From positions 1,488,001 through 1,552,000 of the forward strand of contig JAHGAU010000007.1 in the NCBI GenBank assembly GCA_019925105.1: 64,000 bases of DNA, read 5' to 3'. This document shows positions 33,264-44,634 of the stretch, in pieces (the first letter of the stretch is position 1; each line of letters begins with the position of its first letter). The position numbers were made by a program, and so were the translations under genes. The DNA comes from Niebla homalea (Eukaryota > Ascomycota > Lecanoromycetes > Lecanorales > Ramalinaceae). The notes under the pieces are model-generated. The model was not told where the DNA came from. It did no database searches and was given only the letters and a program-made list of their open reading frames with translations.

Positions 33264-34546
33264 GTGCATTTTGTTAAGTTTCAGATACAAGTCTTTAGTT
33301 CTATCGCCGTCTAATGGATCAGAGGCCTGCTGATGACAAGGGGTATTCTCCATTCCTTTATGTCTCTTGAGAAGGATAATTTGGCCAAAACTTCTCAGGC
33401 TCCTACCATGTCTCAATATTCATATAGCAGTTCAGCTAATGCTCCAAACGCTCAGCCCGTCGATCCACTAAAGCTGCAAAACTTCTCATGTTTCGAGGAA
33501 TTATCAAGGTCAGGGACTACTGCGCAAGTGAAGAGAACATGAGCTTGTGGGGACTTCGAAAAGTGTGAGTCGGCTGCTTGCAGTCCCTCTGCAGCGATTG
33601 GTAACGATTCAACCTTGAGGAGAGGTTGTGCAGATTTCCTGTTATATATGGTGTTCATGTCGCGTGTTACAAGTATCCGAGCGTTGGTGTGCACAGAGCT
33701 GTTCATCCAAGCACAACGCATGTACTGTGACGCCATGACCGCACGTGCACGAAAGCTGGAGAGATCTTTTGCGTCTGCCGAAAATTAAACTTAAATTCAG
33801 ACCCGTTTAATTTATTTGGCTGGAAAGAAGCAAAGTCTGCGTCGTTGGGTCTCAAGCGACATTGATAGATCTTCATTATTCCTTTACCGACAGGGCCAAG
33901 GTGGCAAGCTTGCTCGTCTCAAGGCTTCATCAGACTCCGATCTATACAAGGCCACTGTGAGAGGCTAGTGCAAGCCTGAAGATGTGCTCATTTGAGGCTT
34001 CCCCCGAGTTCCTTATGGTCTGAGAGATGTGTTTTGGGATATCCAAAGGCTTCAAAGATGGTAGTTGTTGGAGCGCGATAATTGGCCATGCAGGATTCAA
34101 GAGCAGAACCTTCGACAGCAGAGATCATTGGACCAAGAGTTGTTAGATTGAGATCATTTAATAGGCAATGAAATGTTCCTCTAAGGTGCAATGGAATGAC
34201 TGTGCTGGCGCGGTACCTGCAGGGACTCGTAAGGCTGAGGGAAAAATAGTGTGATGCGGGAGTCCAGAAATTTATTTCTTTGCCGGCCAAGTGTCAATTT
34301 TGACTTCAGCCACTCCCACATACTCAATGTTCTCTTCGTGAGTATGACACATCTAGGCCTCAAGTTCGTATACCCTGCTTTTAGGAGCAGAGCACCTCAT
34401 TGCTGTCGCGGCAAACCCTGAGAGCAAGTGTGTCCGGCTTCGGCATCGCGTACGGAATAGCCTCTGGCAAACTCTCGCATATACATTTTCGCTGCAATTG
34501 GCATACTTGACAATCATTTACAGAAACCAATCATAAGTTGAGCGAG
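33264..34546. other. Intergenic region of 1.3 kb, no supported gene
   Basis: The promoter side of the secreted-protein candidate and of the PRPP synthetase gene. Minus-strand ORFs at 33452-33736 and 33988-34290 have no recognisable domains. An A/T-rich patch lies at 33780-33830. Confidence 0.4.
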
Positions 34547-36034
34547 ATGGTCCGCAACATCGTAGTCTTTGGCGGTTCCAGTCACCCTGCCTTTTCCCAA
34601 TTGGTCTGTGACCAGCTTGGGATACCCACTGGGAGCGCATTACTTTCAAAATTTTCTGTGGGAGGTACAGATGCTACACAGGGCCAGCCCTGAAACATGC
34701 TGATATCTATCAGAGACCCGCGTGGAGATAAAGGAGAGTGTGAGGAACAAGGATGTCTACGTTATACAGAGTGGCTCAGGAGCTGTCAATGACAATCTGA
34801 TGGAATTACTCATTACCATCTCTGCTTGCAAGACAGCGAGTGCAAGGAAAGTCGTATGTACTCAGTCCACGTTCATTAGGACGCTATGTGCTGACCGATC
34901 TTCAGACAGCTGTTCTACCTCTGTTTCCATACTCCAGACAAAGCGAGATCCCCTACAAGAAGAACGGCGCGCCCTTGTCCAAGACGTCCAACGCATACAA
35001 CAAGCCTCCGTTCGAATGTAGTCCTCAAGCTTCGATGCCTAATGGCATCTCTGACTCCGACAAGGATGGACCAAAGAAGCATACAGATAATCGCTCCACT
35101 CCCCCAACTCATCAGCGAAAGCCAACATCAATTCACAAGGCAGCCGCGGGAAAGGATGCGGGCGATGAACCGAAAGACAAGGGTCCCAACGACTCCACCC
35201 ATGGGTCTGATACCAGCTCTTCCGCAGCAACTGCAAAAGTGACTCCATTCCAACCAAGGCCGGGTTATAAAGAATGGGTGGCTCAATCGGGTACTCTGGT
35301 GGCCGATCTACTAACCTGCGCAGGCGCAGACCATGTCATCACAATGGATCTTCACGATCCTCAGTACCAAGGCTTCTTCGACATTCCTGTCGATAATCTG
35401 CACAGTCGTCCAATCTTGAAGAGGTACATACAGCAAAATCTGCCAAATTACCAGCAGGCTGTGGTGGTGAGTCCTGATGCTGGAGGAGCAAAAAGAGCGA
35501 CTGCGATTGCCGACGGGTTGGGGATGCCCTTTGCTCTCATACACAAGGTACGTGGCGGGCACCCCGGCAGCAAGAAGCTGAATACCCACTCATCTTCCAC
35601 AGGAACGGAGGCCGACCAAGATCTCAGACCGTCAAAATGCAACAATGCTTCTGGTAGGCGATGTTGCCAACAGGATCTGTATTTTGATCGACGACCTGGC
35701 GGACACCTCAAACACAATCACTCGTGCGGCAAAGCTGTTGAAGAAGGAGGGAGCCACCAAAGTCTATGCCCTGATCACGCACGCAGTCCTCAGTGGAGAT
35801 GCAATTGATCGAATCAATGCTAGTGCTCTCGACAAACTCATCGTCACAAATAGCGTTCCTCAGGAGGCGCATGAGCGACTGTGCCCAAAGCTGGAGGTAT
35901 TGGATGTTGGACATGTATTTGCTGAGGTACAAGGCACACATCGCCCCTTGACCGAGATGCTGCTAACAATTTTCCAGGCGATACGCCGTGTCCACCATGG
36001 AGAGAGCATTAGCGTACTATTTCAGAATGACTGA
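34547..36034 (+). CDS. Ribose-phosphate pyrophosphokinase (PRPP synthetase) subunit with large insert
   Basis: Five exons, 34547-34664, 34714-34853, 34906-35547, 35603-35926 and 35978-36034, with introns of 49-55 nt, encode 426 residues. The enzyme makes PRPP from ribose-5-phosphate and ATP for purine, pyrimidine, His and Trp synthesis. Evidence: [16 protein letters not shown] start, [53 protein letters not shown] (about 228-247), [12 protein letters not shown], and [14 protein letters not shown] (about 326-339), the PRPP-binding loop. Between about residues 112 and 212 a disordered insert rich in Lys, Asp, Ser and Thr interrupts the catalytic domain. Yeast Prs5 and Prs1 also carry non-homologous regions and work in hetero-complexes tied to cell-wall integrity. 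This looks like that class rather than the canonical 320-residue form. Confidence 0.9.
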
Positions 36035-36728
36035 TGGCGTGAAAATCTGAGTGACATGATTCATGGCATTATATGTGGCAAGAAAATCGTTGCATTTTCG
36101 GTTGCCTTTGGCAAGGTTCTGGGTACGGGGAGTCTTGCTTGACCAAGTGCTGGAGAGCACCGTATGACTCCGGGAGGGATCTTTGTCGCATGATCTAGAG
36201 AGAAAAAGCCTAGGAGGGCAACTGAGTCATTTCTATCAATTCCTCCTCCAACGTTGTCTCGCTCAATCTCGTCCCTAGGTGTTGGCTGAACCTTTCCTCA
36301 CATTCTCCTTCGCTGTTCAGGGTCTGACACGAGCGTTGACGTCAGAGCTACTCAAAAGCCCAAGGTACGTACCCCGAATCCCCTTATGTCGCCACCGATC
36401 TTATCCCCGGTTCTCGGAAATAAACCTGCCAAACTTAGTTATAAGATTCGAAAATGACGTGCTGCGACGTGCTACGGAGTTGATTATCAATTGTCAAATG
36501 ATCACAAATACAGCTCGCTCAAAAATGGTTCTAGGATATATAAGTGGCGTCGCAACTGTCTGTCATTGACATTCTGTCATCAATCCTGGGATCGAATCCG
36601 ATATATCATCCTGACACAGACGCTTCATCGCCGCAACCCAATCTCTCAAGGCACTGAATACGAAAGCACTACTCGCCGAAGGATTTAACCACCCACTGCC
36701 CCCAATCACTGGCCTGACAGAATCAACA
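36035..36728. other. Intergenic, with promoter-like sequence
   Basis: No gene seen. A TATA-like GGATATATAAG near 36534 lies about 190 bp before the next start codon, and a C-rich tract precedes 36729. Confidence 0.4.
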
Positions 36729-37616
36729 ATGGCCACCCAGACCCAGACCCAGACTCAAACACAAACCTCCACCCATCCCACAACCATCACCGCCACCTCC
36801 TCCACCATCCATCGCGGCCCTGTCACCGCCACTCTAAACTACTACTCCTCCCCGACCGACGGCTCCAAACCCCATAACTACGTCGAATCTCCACCCGCCG
36901 GCCAACCGCAACGCAACTTCGGCGACGCCCCCACCCCCACCCTGATCACCGACATCCGCGGCTCCGAATCCTCTTACACCCTCGACACCAACGCCTTCGC
37001 CGCCCTCCCTTCCATCGGCCTCTCCACCGAACGTGACTTCACCGACGACGCCGCCGTGAAGCGGAACTACTACCCCGAAGTCGAGCAGCTGCTGCTCGAG
37101 CACGTGCCGGGCAGCCCCAAACGGGTCTTGATCTTCGACCACACCATCCGCCGCACCGTCCAGGGCGCGAAGCGCGCCCCCGTCCAGCGCGTCCACATCG
37201 ATCAGACCACCGCCTCCGCGCACGCGCGCGTGCACCACCACTTACCACCCGATGAAGCTGCGGAGTTGCTCAAGGGCCGGGTGAGGCTGATCAATGTGTG
37301 GCGGCCCATCAACGGGGCGGTGGAGTCGTCGCCCCTGGCGTTCGCGGATAGTGCGACCGTGAGGGATGAGGATCTCGTGGGGATCGAACATCGGTATCCG
37401 GATCGGACGGGGGAGACGGCGGCGGTGAAGGCGCGGCCGGCGCAGCAGAGGTGGCATTATTGGAGTGGGATGCGAGATGAGGAACGCTTGATGCTGCAGT
37501 GTTTTGATAGTGAGAAGGGGGCCAGGGTGCCGCATACGGCGTTTGTGGATCCGAGGAGTGGGGAGGCGGCGAAGGGGAGGGAGAGTATTGAGGTGAGGGC
37601 TTTGGTGTTTGGGTGA
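36729..37616 (+). CDS. CmcJ/AsaB-type 2-oxoglutarate oxygenase-like hydroxylase/desaturase
   Basis: Intronless ORF of 295 residues. A (Thr-Gln)n repeat from an ACCCAG/ACACAA tract opens the protein. The body then follows the fungal family often named GA4 desaturase, AsaB hydroxylase or 7-alpha-cephem-methoxylase-like: VTATLNYYSSPTDGSKPHNY, YVESPPAGQPQRNF, RVLIFDHTIRR, RVHIDQTTASA (His156-X-Asp158, likely iron ligands), RLINVWRPINGAVESSPLAF, HRYPDRTGET, QRWHYWSGM and VPHTAFVDPRSGEA. Related proteins act in secondary metabolism, such as the asa cluster of Aspergillus flavus, but most have no assigned substrate. No polyketide or peptide synthase lies nearby, so a biosynthetic cluster is not indicated here. 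Confidence 0.88.
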   Translation: MATQTQTQTQTQTSTHPTTITATSSTIHRGPVTATLNYYSSPTDGSKPHNYVESPPAGQPQRNFGDAPTPTLITDIRGSESSYTLDTNAFAALPSIGLSTERDFTDDAAVKRNYYPEVEQLLLEHVPGSPKRVLIFDHTIRRTVQGAKRAPVQRVHIDQTTASAHARVHHHLPPDEAAELLKGRVRLINVWRPINGAVESSPLAFADSATVRDEDLVGIEHRYPDRTGETAAVKARPAQQRWHYWSGMRDEERLMLQCFDSEKGARVPHTAFVDPRSGEAAKGRESIEVRALVFG

Positions 37617-37829
37617 CTGGGAAGGATTGAGGTGGTGGTTGAAGGGTGGTTCATCATGTGGGAGTTGGCCTGTTGAGGCGTAGCGGCTGAGGTTGGTTGT
37701 GTCGGTATATACAATAATGATTGTCGTGCTGAAATATCCCGATGCTGCATTCGATCTGCCTTTTCATCTGGTAATTGCAAGGCTTGTAGATCGCCTTTGG
37801 CCCCCTTCCATCCACACTGGGTACCGATC

Positions 37830-38474
37830 CTATTTAACGCGGTCCACCTGAACCGAGTTTTCCACCGGCGGCAGTCCTGTCCCGTTCACAAAACAACCCG
37901 ACTGGTGAAGATCAGCGCTTTGCCCTTCCTCCGCTCTCAGATCCATCAGTCTTCCGAAACCATATCCGTCAGAGAACGCCTTCGACCCCTTTGCCATCAC
38001 ATAGAAAAACAAGAGGCGATATCCCCCCTCGACTTCGCTGCAGAAAGTATCCAGCCCCTTCACCACCGCCAGCAGTATGTCATAACTCATCTGCCTGGCG
38101 GTAAACTCGGTTTTCGGTCCACCGCCGACAACCTGCAATTGCAAGCCGCTGCGCTCCACGGCCCAGGAACGAGGTTTCAGGGGCAGATCACCGCGGCCTC
38201 TCGTGACGGAAGACTGGGCTTCCTGGATGGCGAAGCGGAGGAGTTCGTGGCCGATGGCGGTGTCGACTCTTCGCCAGAGATCAGAGATGTAGAGGGTGAG
38301 CTCGGTGTTGGGAATGTCATAGTGGATCGCTCGGGGCATAGGGTTCGGGATTGCTGCGGGGACGGGTTGAGTGGTGTCGTTTGCGAAGATCAGGGGGTTC
38401 AGGACGAGGGCGTGCGCTGTGTGTAAGTATTGGATTAGGCAAAAGAGGGAGGTGAGTAGGCGGTTCAATATCAT
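37830..38474 (-). CDS. Putative secreted protein of unknown function
   Basis: Single ORF of 214 residues from the ATG at 38474 (the frame is open upstream to a TTG). MILNRLLTSLFCLIQYLHTAHA is a good signal peptide. The mature region has NTELTLYISDLWRRVDTAIG, a helix with HELLRFAIQEAQSSV, and QMSYDILLAVVKGLDTFCSE followed by GYRLLFFYVM. This beta/helix pattern resembles a widespread ascomycete family of about 200-residue secreted proteins for which I know no function. Two Cys are left after the signal peptide. It lies tail to tail with the oxygenase gene, 213 bp apart. Secretion is inferred from sequence only. Confidence 0.68.
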   Translation of the reverse strand: MILNRLLTSLFCLIQYLHTAHALVLNPLIFANDTTQPVPAAIPNPMPRAIHYDIPNTELTLYISDLWRRVDTAIGHELLRFAIQEAQSSVTRGRGDLPLKPRSWAVERSGLQLQVVGGGPKTEFTARQMSYDILLAVVKGLDTFCSEVEGGYRLLFFYVMAKGSKAFSDGYGFGRLMDLRAEEGQSADLHQSGCFVNGTGLPPVENSVQVDRVK

Positions 38475-39711
38475 CGTGTTGAATAAACGGATCAGGTCCA
38501 AGGTACTGCACTCGCGAAGGTTCGGTTCTGCGGCTTTACGCCAGAGGACTGCAATTTTTGGACGGAGAAGACATAGCTAGATGATTGGGAGAATGACGTT
38601 TGTTCTTTAGAGGCGTGACCAGTGCGTCTCTTCAAGAAGCGAGAGGTCTACAGAATAGACCACCACAGCTTGGGTGGTCGCTTGTATGCACGTTATCAAG
38701 CGACCTACATCTTGCCCCTGCATGGGGTTGAGACATGGCCTTCGCTGGGCAAATAAGAGATATTCCCGAAAGGGCAGTGCTTCATTTCGTGATAGAAATC
38801 ACATCATTGTAACATGAGTCACTTCAAGGCGGTCGTTGTATAAAACAAGAGCAGACGCAAGACAAATGAACATCGACCCAGACCTCCTTTGCTTGAGTAG
38901 TTGAGACGCAGCGAACCTCACCAATGTCCATATCTAAATGGGACCTATGAGCAAGTCACAGTAGCTCTAAACGATGCATTCAAATGAGCGAGGGTTCAAG
39001 CATCCATCTGGCTCCCACATGGAAGCTCATAATACTCCGTAGTGCTGAAGGGCCAGACTGTGGACTTCTGTAGGAATCAATCTGGGTATGGTATGGTTCT
39101 TATCAGACGCGTCTAAGGCTTGGAATCCAAAGATTTCAAGAGCCAAAAATAAGGTACTTCACGAGTTATTGCGGGCACTATCCCCGCCAAAGTACCACCA
39201 TGTACCTTAAAACACCCGCCCACTTCCGAATCGGGACAGCTGGTGGATTTGTCAGGAACTAGGAACACCGGAACTTCCTCAAAGCAAGGGCGTTCGGGAC
39301 TCGTCAGCAGCAACACCTCCGAGCTTGTTTTTCTTGTTCCTCATTTTCCTATCGTCACTCGCTTCTTCTTGCTCTGACTCTCGTTCAGCGTGTCCGACCG
39401 CCATTTCTACATTCTCTCCCTCCATCGGTTAAAGGTCCTCCCAGCTCCAGTGATCCGGCGATCCATATGACATGTGAAGGGCGAGCTTCCGGTATCTCTT
39501 GATGATCATATCACCTAAGCTTTCGAAAGACCCACGCCTCTTCCGACGACCATGAGGGTGTTTCGAAATACTCGAGTGCAGTGAAATCTGCACACATCCG
39601 AGGCACCCAACACGAGCTGCGGAACCGGAACGATCGGTACCAAAATCTGCAGCTTGCTTTATTGACCTCTAGTGGTTGCCACAACACTTCGCTATTGCTC
39701 TACCGCTCATC
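38475..39711. other. Intergenic region of 1.2 kb
   Basis: A divergent promoter region between the secreted protein and the glycosyltransferase. A 67-codon minus-strand ORF at 39113-39316 has no features. Pyrimidine-rich tracts occur at 39340-39440. No gene supported. Confidence 0.4.
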
Positions 39712-41609
39712 ATGTCTTCCTCTTATTCTTCTCGCCCTTCTCTCAATTACGATGCCTTTGATACCATTGCCGAACCTGGAAGACGCCCTCAACCGATCTT
39801 CATGCGACGAACAAAGGCTCGTCGGAGTAGGGCCGCCATCACCGGTGCAATCTTCTGTGTCTTCCTCCTCGTCTGGGGTTGGAGGAGCTCCGGTATTGAC
39901 ATAGTACGCCATCTATCCACATTCGCCGTTGATGAAACTGACCCGTCTAGATTCCGTCAACTTCTAGGTTTTCAGGCCTCAGTCTTGCCACTACCCCCCA
40001 AGAGGCTCCCTCACCCGAAATCCAAGCAGACGACGCCGAACTGCCTCTGATGGTAGAACCTGAGACCCAAAACAAGACAGAAACTCCAGAACACCGCACC
40101 TCCTTTCATCTGATCATCCCTGCATCCAAGTCCAACCCTGAATTATGCAAGACACTCCTTTCGGCTTTTGTCCTGGGTTATCCAGCACCTACCTTGATCA
40201 ATTGGGGGAAGAGCTACAAGGATGGTGCAGTGTTCAGTGAAAGCTCGAGTCACACGGCCAAAATTCATGGCGTCTACAACTTCCTGAACGATAAATCGCA
40301 GGTACAAGATGATGACTTGGTTCTCATCATCGATGGCTACGACGTATGGTTTCAGCTCCCTCCGCAAATCTTAGTAGACCGATATCACGCACTTGTCGAG
40401 GATGCGAACCAGAGGCTCAAGGATAGATATGGCATGATTAGCGAGGATCAAAATGGTGACAGCTTGCTTGAGCAGGTCCCCAAGTACTCGCAGTCCGTTG
40501 TCTTTGGTGCCGATAAGATTTGCTGGCCAAATCCCGGAGAAGATCCAGCATGTGTAGCCGTGCCCTACTCGACCTTACCAAAGGACGTGTATGGTCCCCA
40601 AACAGACAACGACCCCGAAGCTTTCTTCAACCGTCCAAGGTTTCTGAACTCGGGCAATGCCATGGGGCTTGCTAAGGATGTCCGAGATATCTATGACGCG
40701 GCCGTCCGCAAGGTCGACAAACAAAGTGAAGGTGGCCTCGGCGATCAATTTGTATTTGCCGAGATCTTTGGAGAGCAAGAGTTTCAACGGGAGACAGTCC
40801 AACAGGCCACTCAAGGATTCGGTTCTAGATTCCTCCAGTACCTTGGAAAAGCTCTTGGTACCTCAGAGTCTCCACTGTCGGCAAATGTCACCATGAGGAA
40901 CATGACTGCGGTCCCTGGTCAACGTTATGAATATGGCATCGGGCTCGATTACGAGTCGCATCTCTTCCAAACAATGACCCATTCAGGCGATGACATTGAA
41001 TTCATCTACTACAATGCATCGACCGATCTACTCTCCGCTCACCACAGCCTACCCCTGTACCTCCCCCCAGATCTCCAAAATGCCTACTCGCCCGTGACTT
41101 ACGCCAGCCCGGGCAACCATACCCGCGAATCTGACCCTGAATTGAAGACCATACTCCTGCCCTACTCCCCGAATCTAGACAACATCCCCGGTCAGAACCT
41201 GGGAGAAGTCGAGCCGTCCTGGCGAAACGTGCCACTGGCCACCAACACTCATGCCGCTTCCATTCCCGCGCTTCTCCACATCAATGGCGACAAATCCCTC
41301 CTCGAGTCATGGTGGACCAAGCTTTGGTTCCATCAATGGGCTCGCGCTCTACTCCGTCGCTTTGTCCGTTCAACGCAGACACCAGAAGCTGCCGCTGCTT
41401 CAAGGAGTGGAGGAAAAGGCTGGTGGGATCTACGAGGTGGGAGAGGCGGTGTGTGGACCGAACGCAAGACTTGGATGGATTGGGGTGGGGTCTGCAAAGG
41501 TACTGAGGATGCTGTTTTTGGTGATGGCAAAGGGGAATGGACGAAGGAGGAGGGCGATCCCAGGAGGGTCAACTCGTTCGGAAGGGTAATCATTGGGGAT
41601 GATGAATGA
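39712..41609 (+). CDS. Type II membrane glycosyltransferase (PLOD/procollagen-glycosyltransferase-like)
   Basis: Two exons, 39712-39892 and 39976-41609, with an 83-nt phase-1 intron, encode 604 residues. A short basic cytosolic tail (MRRTKARRSR) precedes one membrane helix at residues 41-57 (AAITGAIFCVFLLVWGW), so the catalytic part faces the Golgi or ER lumen. The domain has FHLIIPASKSNPELCKTLLS, LVLIIDGYDVWFQLPP (about 175-190, with the acidic DGYD motif expected to bind metal and nucleotide sugar), VVFGADKICWPNPGEDPAC, FLNSGNAMGLAKDVRDIYD and GGLGDQFVFAEIFGEQE. This is the layout of fungal proteins related to the glycosyltransferase domain of lysyl hydroxylase/PLOD. The C-terminus carries a Gly/Trp-rich tail. 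Sugar donor and acceptor are unknown. The N-terminal splice is inferred from frame and splice signals. Confidence 0.85.
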
Positions 41610-43146
41610 ATGACGCGTCAAAGATTGATAACGACGTTCGAGTGGCAATATCGAACAAGCTGTGCTCCAGCCGGTGATGTTGGGGAAGTTCGATCACGAA
41701 TCATACCCTATCTTTATTTTGTACTTTTGTGCTTCGGGAGCTGGAAGAGATTAGACAGAGATACCCATGGCCCATTGGCTGATTGCAAGGGGGGAGATGA
41801 TTAAAAGGCGTTGCGATGGCGCTACTTAAGGAGGAGGGAGAATGGGAGAAAACAAGAAAGTGCTGTCTTTTCTGATGATACCAACTAGCCAGCGAGGGGC
41901 AACGAGGGAATAGAAACTTGGTTATCTATTGCTCCCTATTGTGCAGGTTCCAGCCTCCCTGATCATCACCATCTTGCTACATCAACGGCCCTGACCGAGC
42001 ACTGCAGGCTAATCACAGTCAATCTTAAGAGCGGAAGTAAGTACAAGTGATGGTGGGATCCTCGGCCGTTGTCTGCCTGCTCTCTGAAATTTTTCGATTA
42101 CGCTACCTTTTTCAGAGAAGCCCATCTCACGAAATTTCCAAAATCAAACACTTGACCCGACAAGGTTTTAGAGATCCAGGCGTCTAATGGACAAATATTG
42201 CAAAGCAATTGAATATTGATCAACGAATTTTCAGAGGATTATACATGACTGCACTTCTTGAATCCATTTTAGACAACCAGCCAATGGTTACGTACCTTTG
42301 ACCATGGTCGTTCTAAGGCAAAGTACAAGCTCACACTGCCAACAAGCAGTAAGTCAGCTCATCCAATTTCTTCAGGGCGACTATTTCCAAACGCTCCGTG
42401 GCTGCCAACAGTACGTCCACAGTCGTTCCTGAAGACGAACCCCTTCCCCCCTTCCCCTGAGCCCGTCCCATTCACCGACCCCGCATGGGCAGGATTCACG
42501 CTCTGCGCCTTCAACGAGATCCTGCGCAAGCACGATTACAAATAATGACACGCTGGCTTTATGGGCCCATTCTGTCAGCGTTGCAAAGATCCCAGAGAAT
42601 TTGTAGAGGCGCTCGATTGGGCCTAAAGCAACCGGCTTGCTCGAGTTCAGTCTTCTCAATGGAATAGTCAAGCTGGCAGAGGAGAAACTTGTGGGAATGG
42701 TGAAGAGCCAGGTCGGCGATAGATAGATGGGGAGGCAGGTGCATGTGAGATCATGTAAGTGCGGCTAGGTCGATAGGCTTGCTAGGGCTGTCTTCCTCGA
42801 GGGAGGACAATCAGAAAAGGGAGCATGACAATTTTGATATGTGGACTTGTCGAGCTAGTGGTGCCAAGATATCAGATCACTTAGCGCGAACGACTACACC
42901 CATACGCACTCGATATTCTCCATAGTTGACGGGCTAGAGTACATGCACCCAATACCATCAAGACTTCACCTACCGACATTCCCCATAGCAAAGCACGTAA
43001 CATGTAGTGAGCCAGACTCTCTCCACCATCCCACCATCTCCTGCGTAACAGATCGTGAAATCTATTCCTTCATCAAAAACCCTCTGCTCCTGATCCGTCT
43101 TCTGTCTTCTCCCACCTCAGTCGATCTCACCTGCTCGAATTTCACA
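41610..43146. other. Intergenic, with a possible coding remnant near 42375-42545
   Basis: On the plus strand, 42440-42544 reads as a plausible protein end, with PVPFTDPAWAGFTLCAFNEI followed by a stop at 42542-42544. A neighbouring frame upstream gives GDYFQTLRGCQQ. No start, donor or family was found, so this is at best a broken fragment. The remainder is ordinary or AT-rich sequence. Confidence 0.3.
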
Positions 43147-44634
43147 ATGTCGGCAAATACCAGCAAAACATATGGTTTGTCCTCCAAAGGCAAGGCCAAG
43201 CCTACCCAGTCCTCCAAAAGCAAGGCCGCTAAGGCCATTTCTTCGAAGACAGAGTGGGTCCTTGGCCTCGAACTGAATTCTTGACAAAAAAAGATTCTGA
43301 CTTCACCTTCAATCATAGACGCCCCAGCCCCACCATGTTGTCAAACCTTCGTGCTCTCGGAGGGTTGGCCAGGCATCTTGAGGGCGGCGAGGACAACTTC
43401 GAAGTTCTTCAAGGCGCCGAGAAGACGACCTTCAAAGTCAATTTCGAGGGCTGCAACCTCGAAGTCACCTAAAAAACTCGCAGGCAATCATTGCACGCAG
43501 GCCTTCTACAAGCAAGGTCTGGATTTTGTGTGGGCCCGTCCGCCTTTGAGCAAGGATGATCCCTTTTATGAGGTGAGCATTTCTTGTGCTCCCGTTGTGC
43601 TTTCTATCTGCCTTTAAATGCCTAATTATAGCTTTCTTCACATTGATATGCCGTTTTCCTACATGTTTACCATATGATTGCTTTCCGTCCGATCACTCAA
43701 GGAGATGATCATTCAACGTTTCTCGTCAGTCCATATGGTCCTTGCTTACGTTCATTTCCTTCTGCTCAAACCTCCCACTCATTTTGAATCATGTCTAAAG
43801 AGTTATGTTGACTTGGATATTGGTCTAGGTTATCCTCGACCTTAATGGATCCTCAACTCCCGGGGTCAGCTTCAACAGCACACCCTACACCCAAGAGGAG
43901 AAGGTGGCGGGTATGGACAAGGCAAGAAGTTTCGCCCTCAACAGGGATTTCGCCGACATCGATAGGCTCCAACTCCGTCTGCCTAGATAAAGGTCGTTTT
44001 GGCTCTGCAACAAAGGCGTCACGGTTACAGAGGACTATGCCGTCCGTGCTACTCACATCGACGTAGGTCTTCCCTTTTACGTCATTGATTCACCTTCATC
44101 AGCTGCATTCACTTGGTGATCTCATATGTGGCCGAAACAGTTCGTGATCACGTCAGACAAGTGAATCCTCATCTTTCCTTTGGCCGTTACTGCCTTGCAC
44201 ACCATCCTGGGTTTATCCTTCGGACTTGTTCCTGAACTCCCTTCCTTGCTATTTCCGTTGATATACCAAGAACACACAATCTCAAATCCAACCCTTATAT
44301 TCCATACAATTACCACGACTCCTGGCTACGAACTGTAAAGGAAATTCCAACTCTAGTAATGTAGAAACTGCTTTCCTAATCTTCTCTCTAGGGCACGCTT
44401 CAGAAGTTTCTTCTGATGTAGTGATTTCGTTCTCACGTAAGTGCTTCTTTCTTCTAACACGCAAATGGACAGGACATCATGACCGGGAAATCTCGGATAA
44501 CACCTGAGAAGGGTATGGCGGAGGATAAGCGAGCTCGGGAGGACCGTGTAGCGTTTTTGGAATCCACAAAGCCCATGGAGGGAGACCTCAAGGAAGCAGA
44601 CAGAGCTGCAAAGAAGACGAAATTGTTGGAGTGA
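43147..44634 (+). pseudogene. Broken multi-exon gene of unknown family
   Basis: Exon 1 (43147-43253) starts MSANTSKTYGLSSKGKAKP and splices by a 65-nt intron with a CTGAC branch to 43319, giving MLSNLRALGGLARHL and FEVLQGAEKTTFKVNFEGC. That frame meets a stop at 43470-43472. Another frame continues straight on from the A6 run as KKLAGNHCTQAFYKQGLDFV to a clear donor at 43573, and a 256-nt gap leads to 43829 (VILDLNGSSTPG). That exon has a second stop, TAA at 43988-43990, after which the frame stays open to 44062. A last open stretch, 44473-44634, encodes a charged helical end. The first break needs a single-base shift. The second could be a CAA to TAA change. Either this is a decayed gene or the assembly has an error; the protein family is not recognised. 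Confidence 0.4.
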
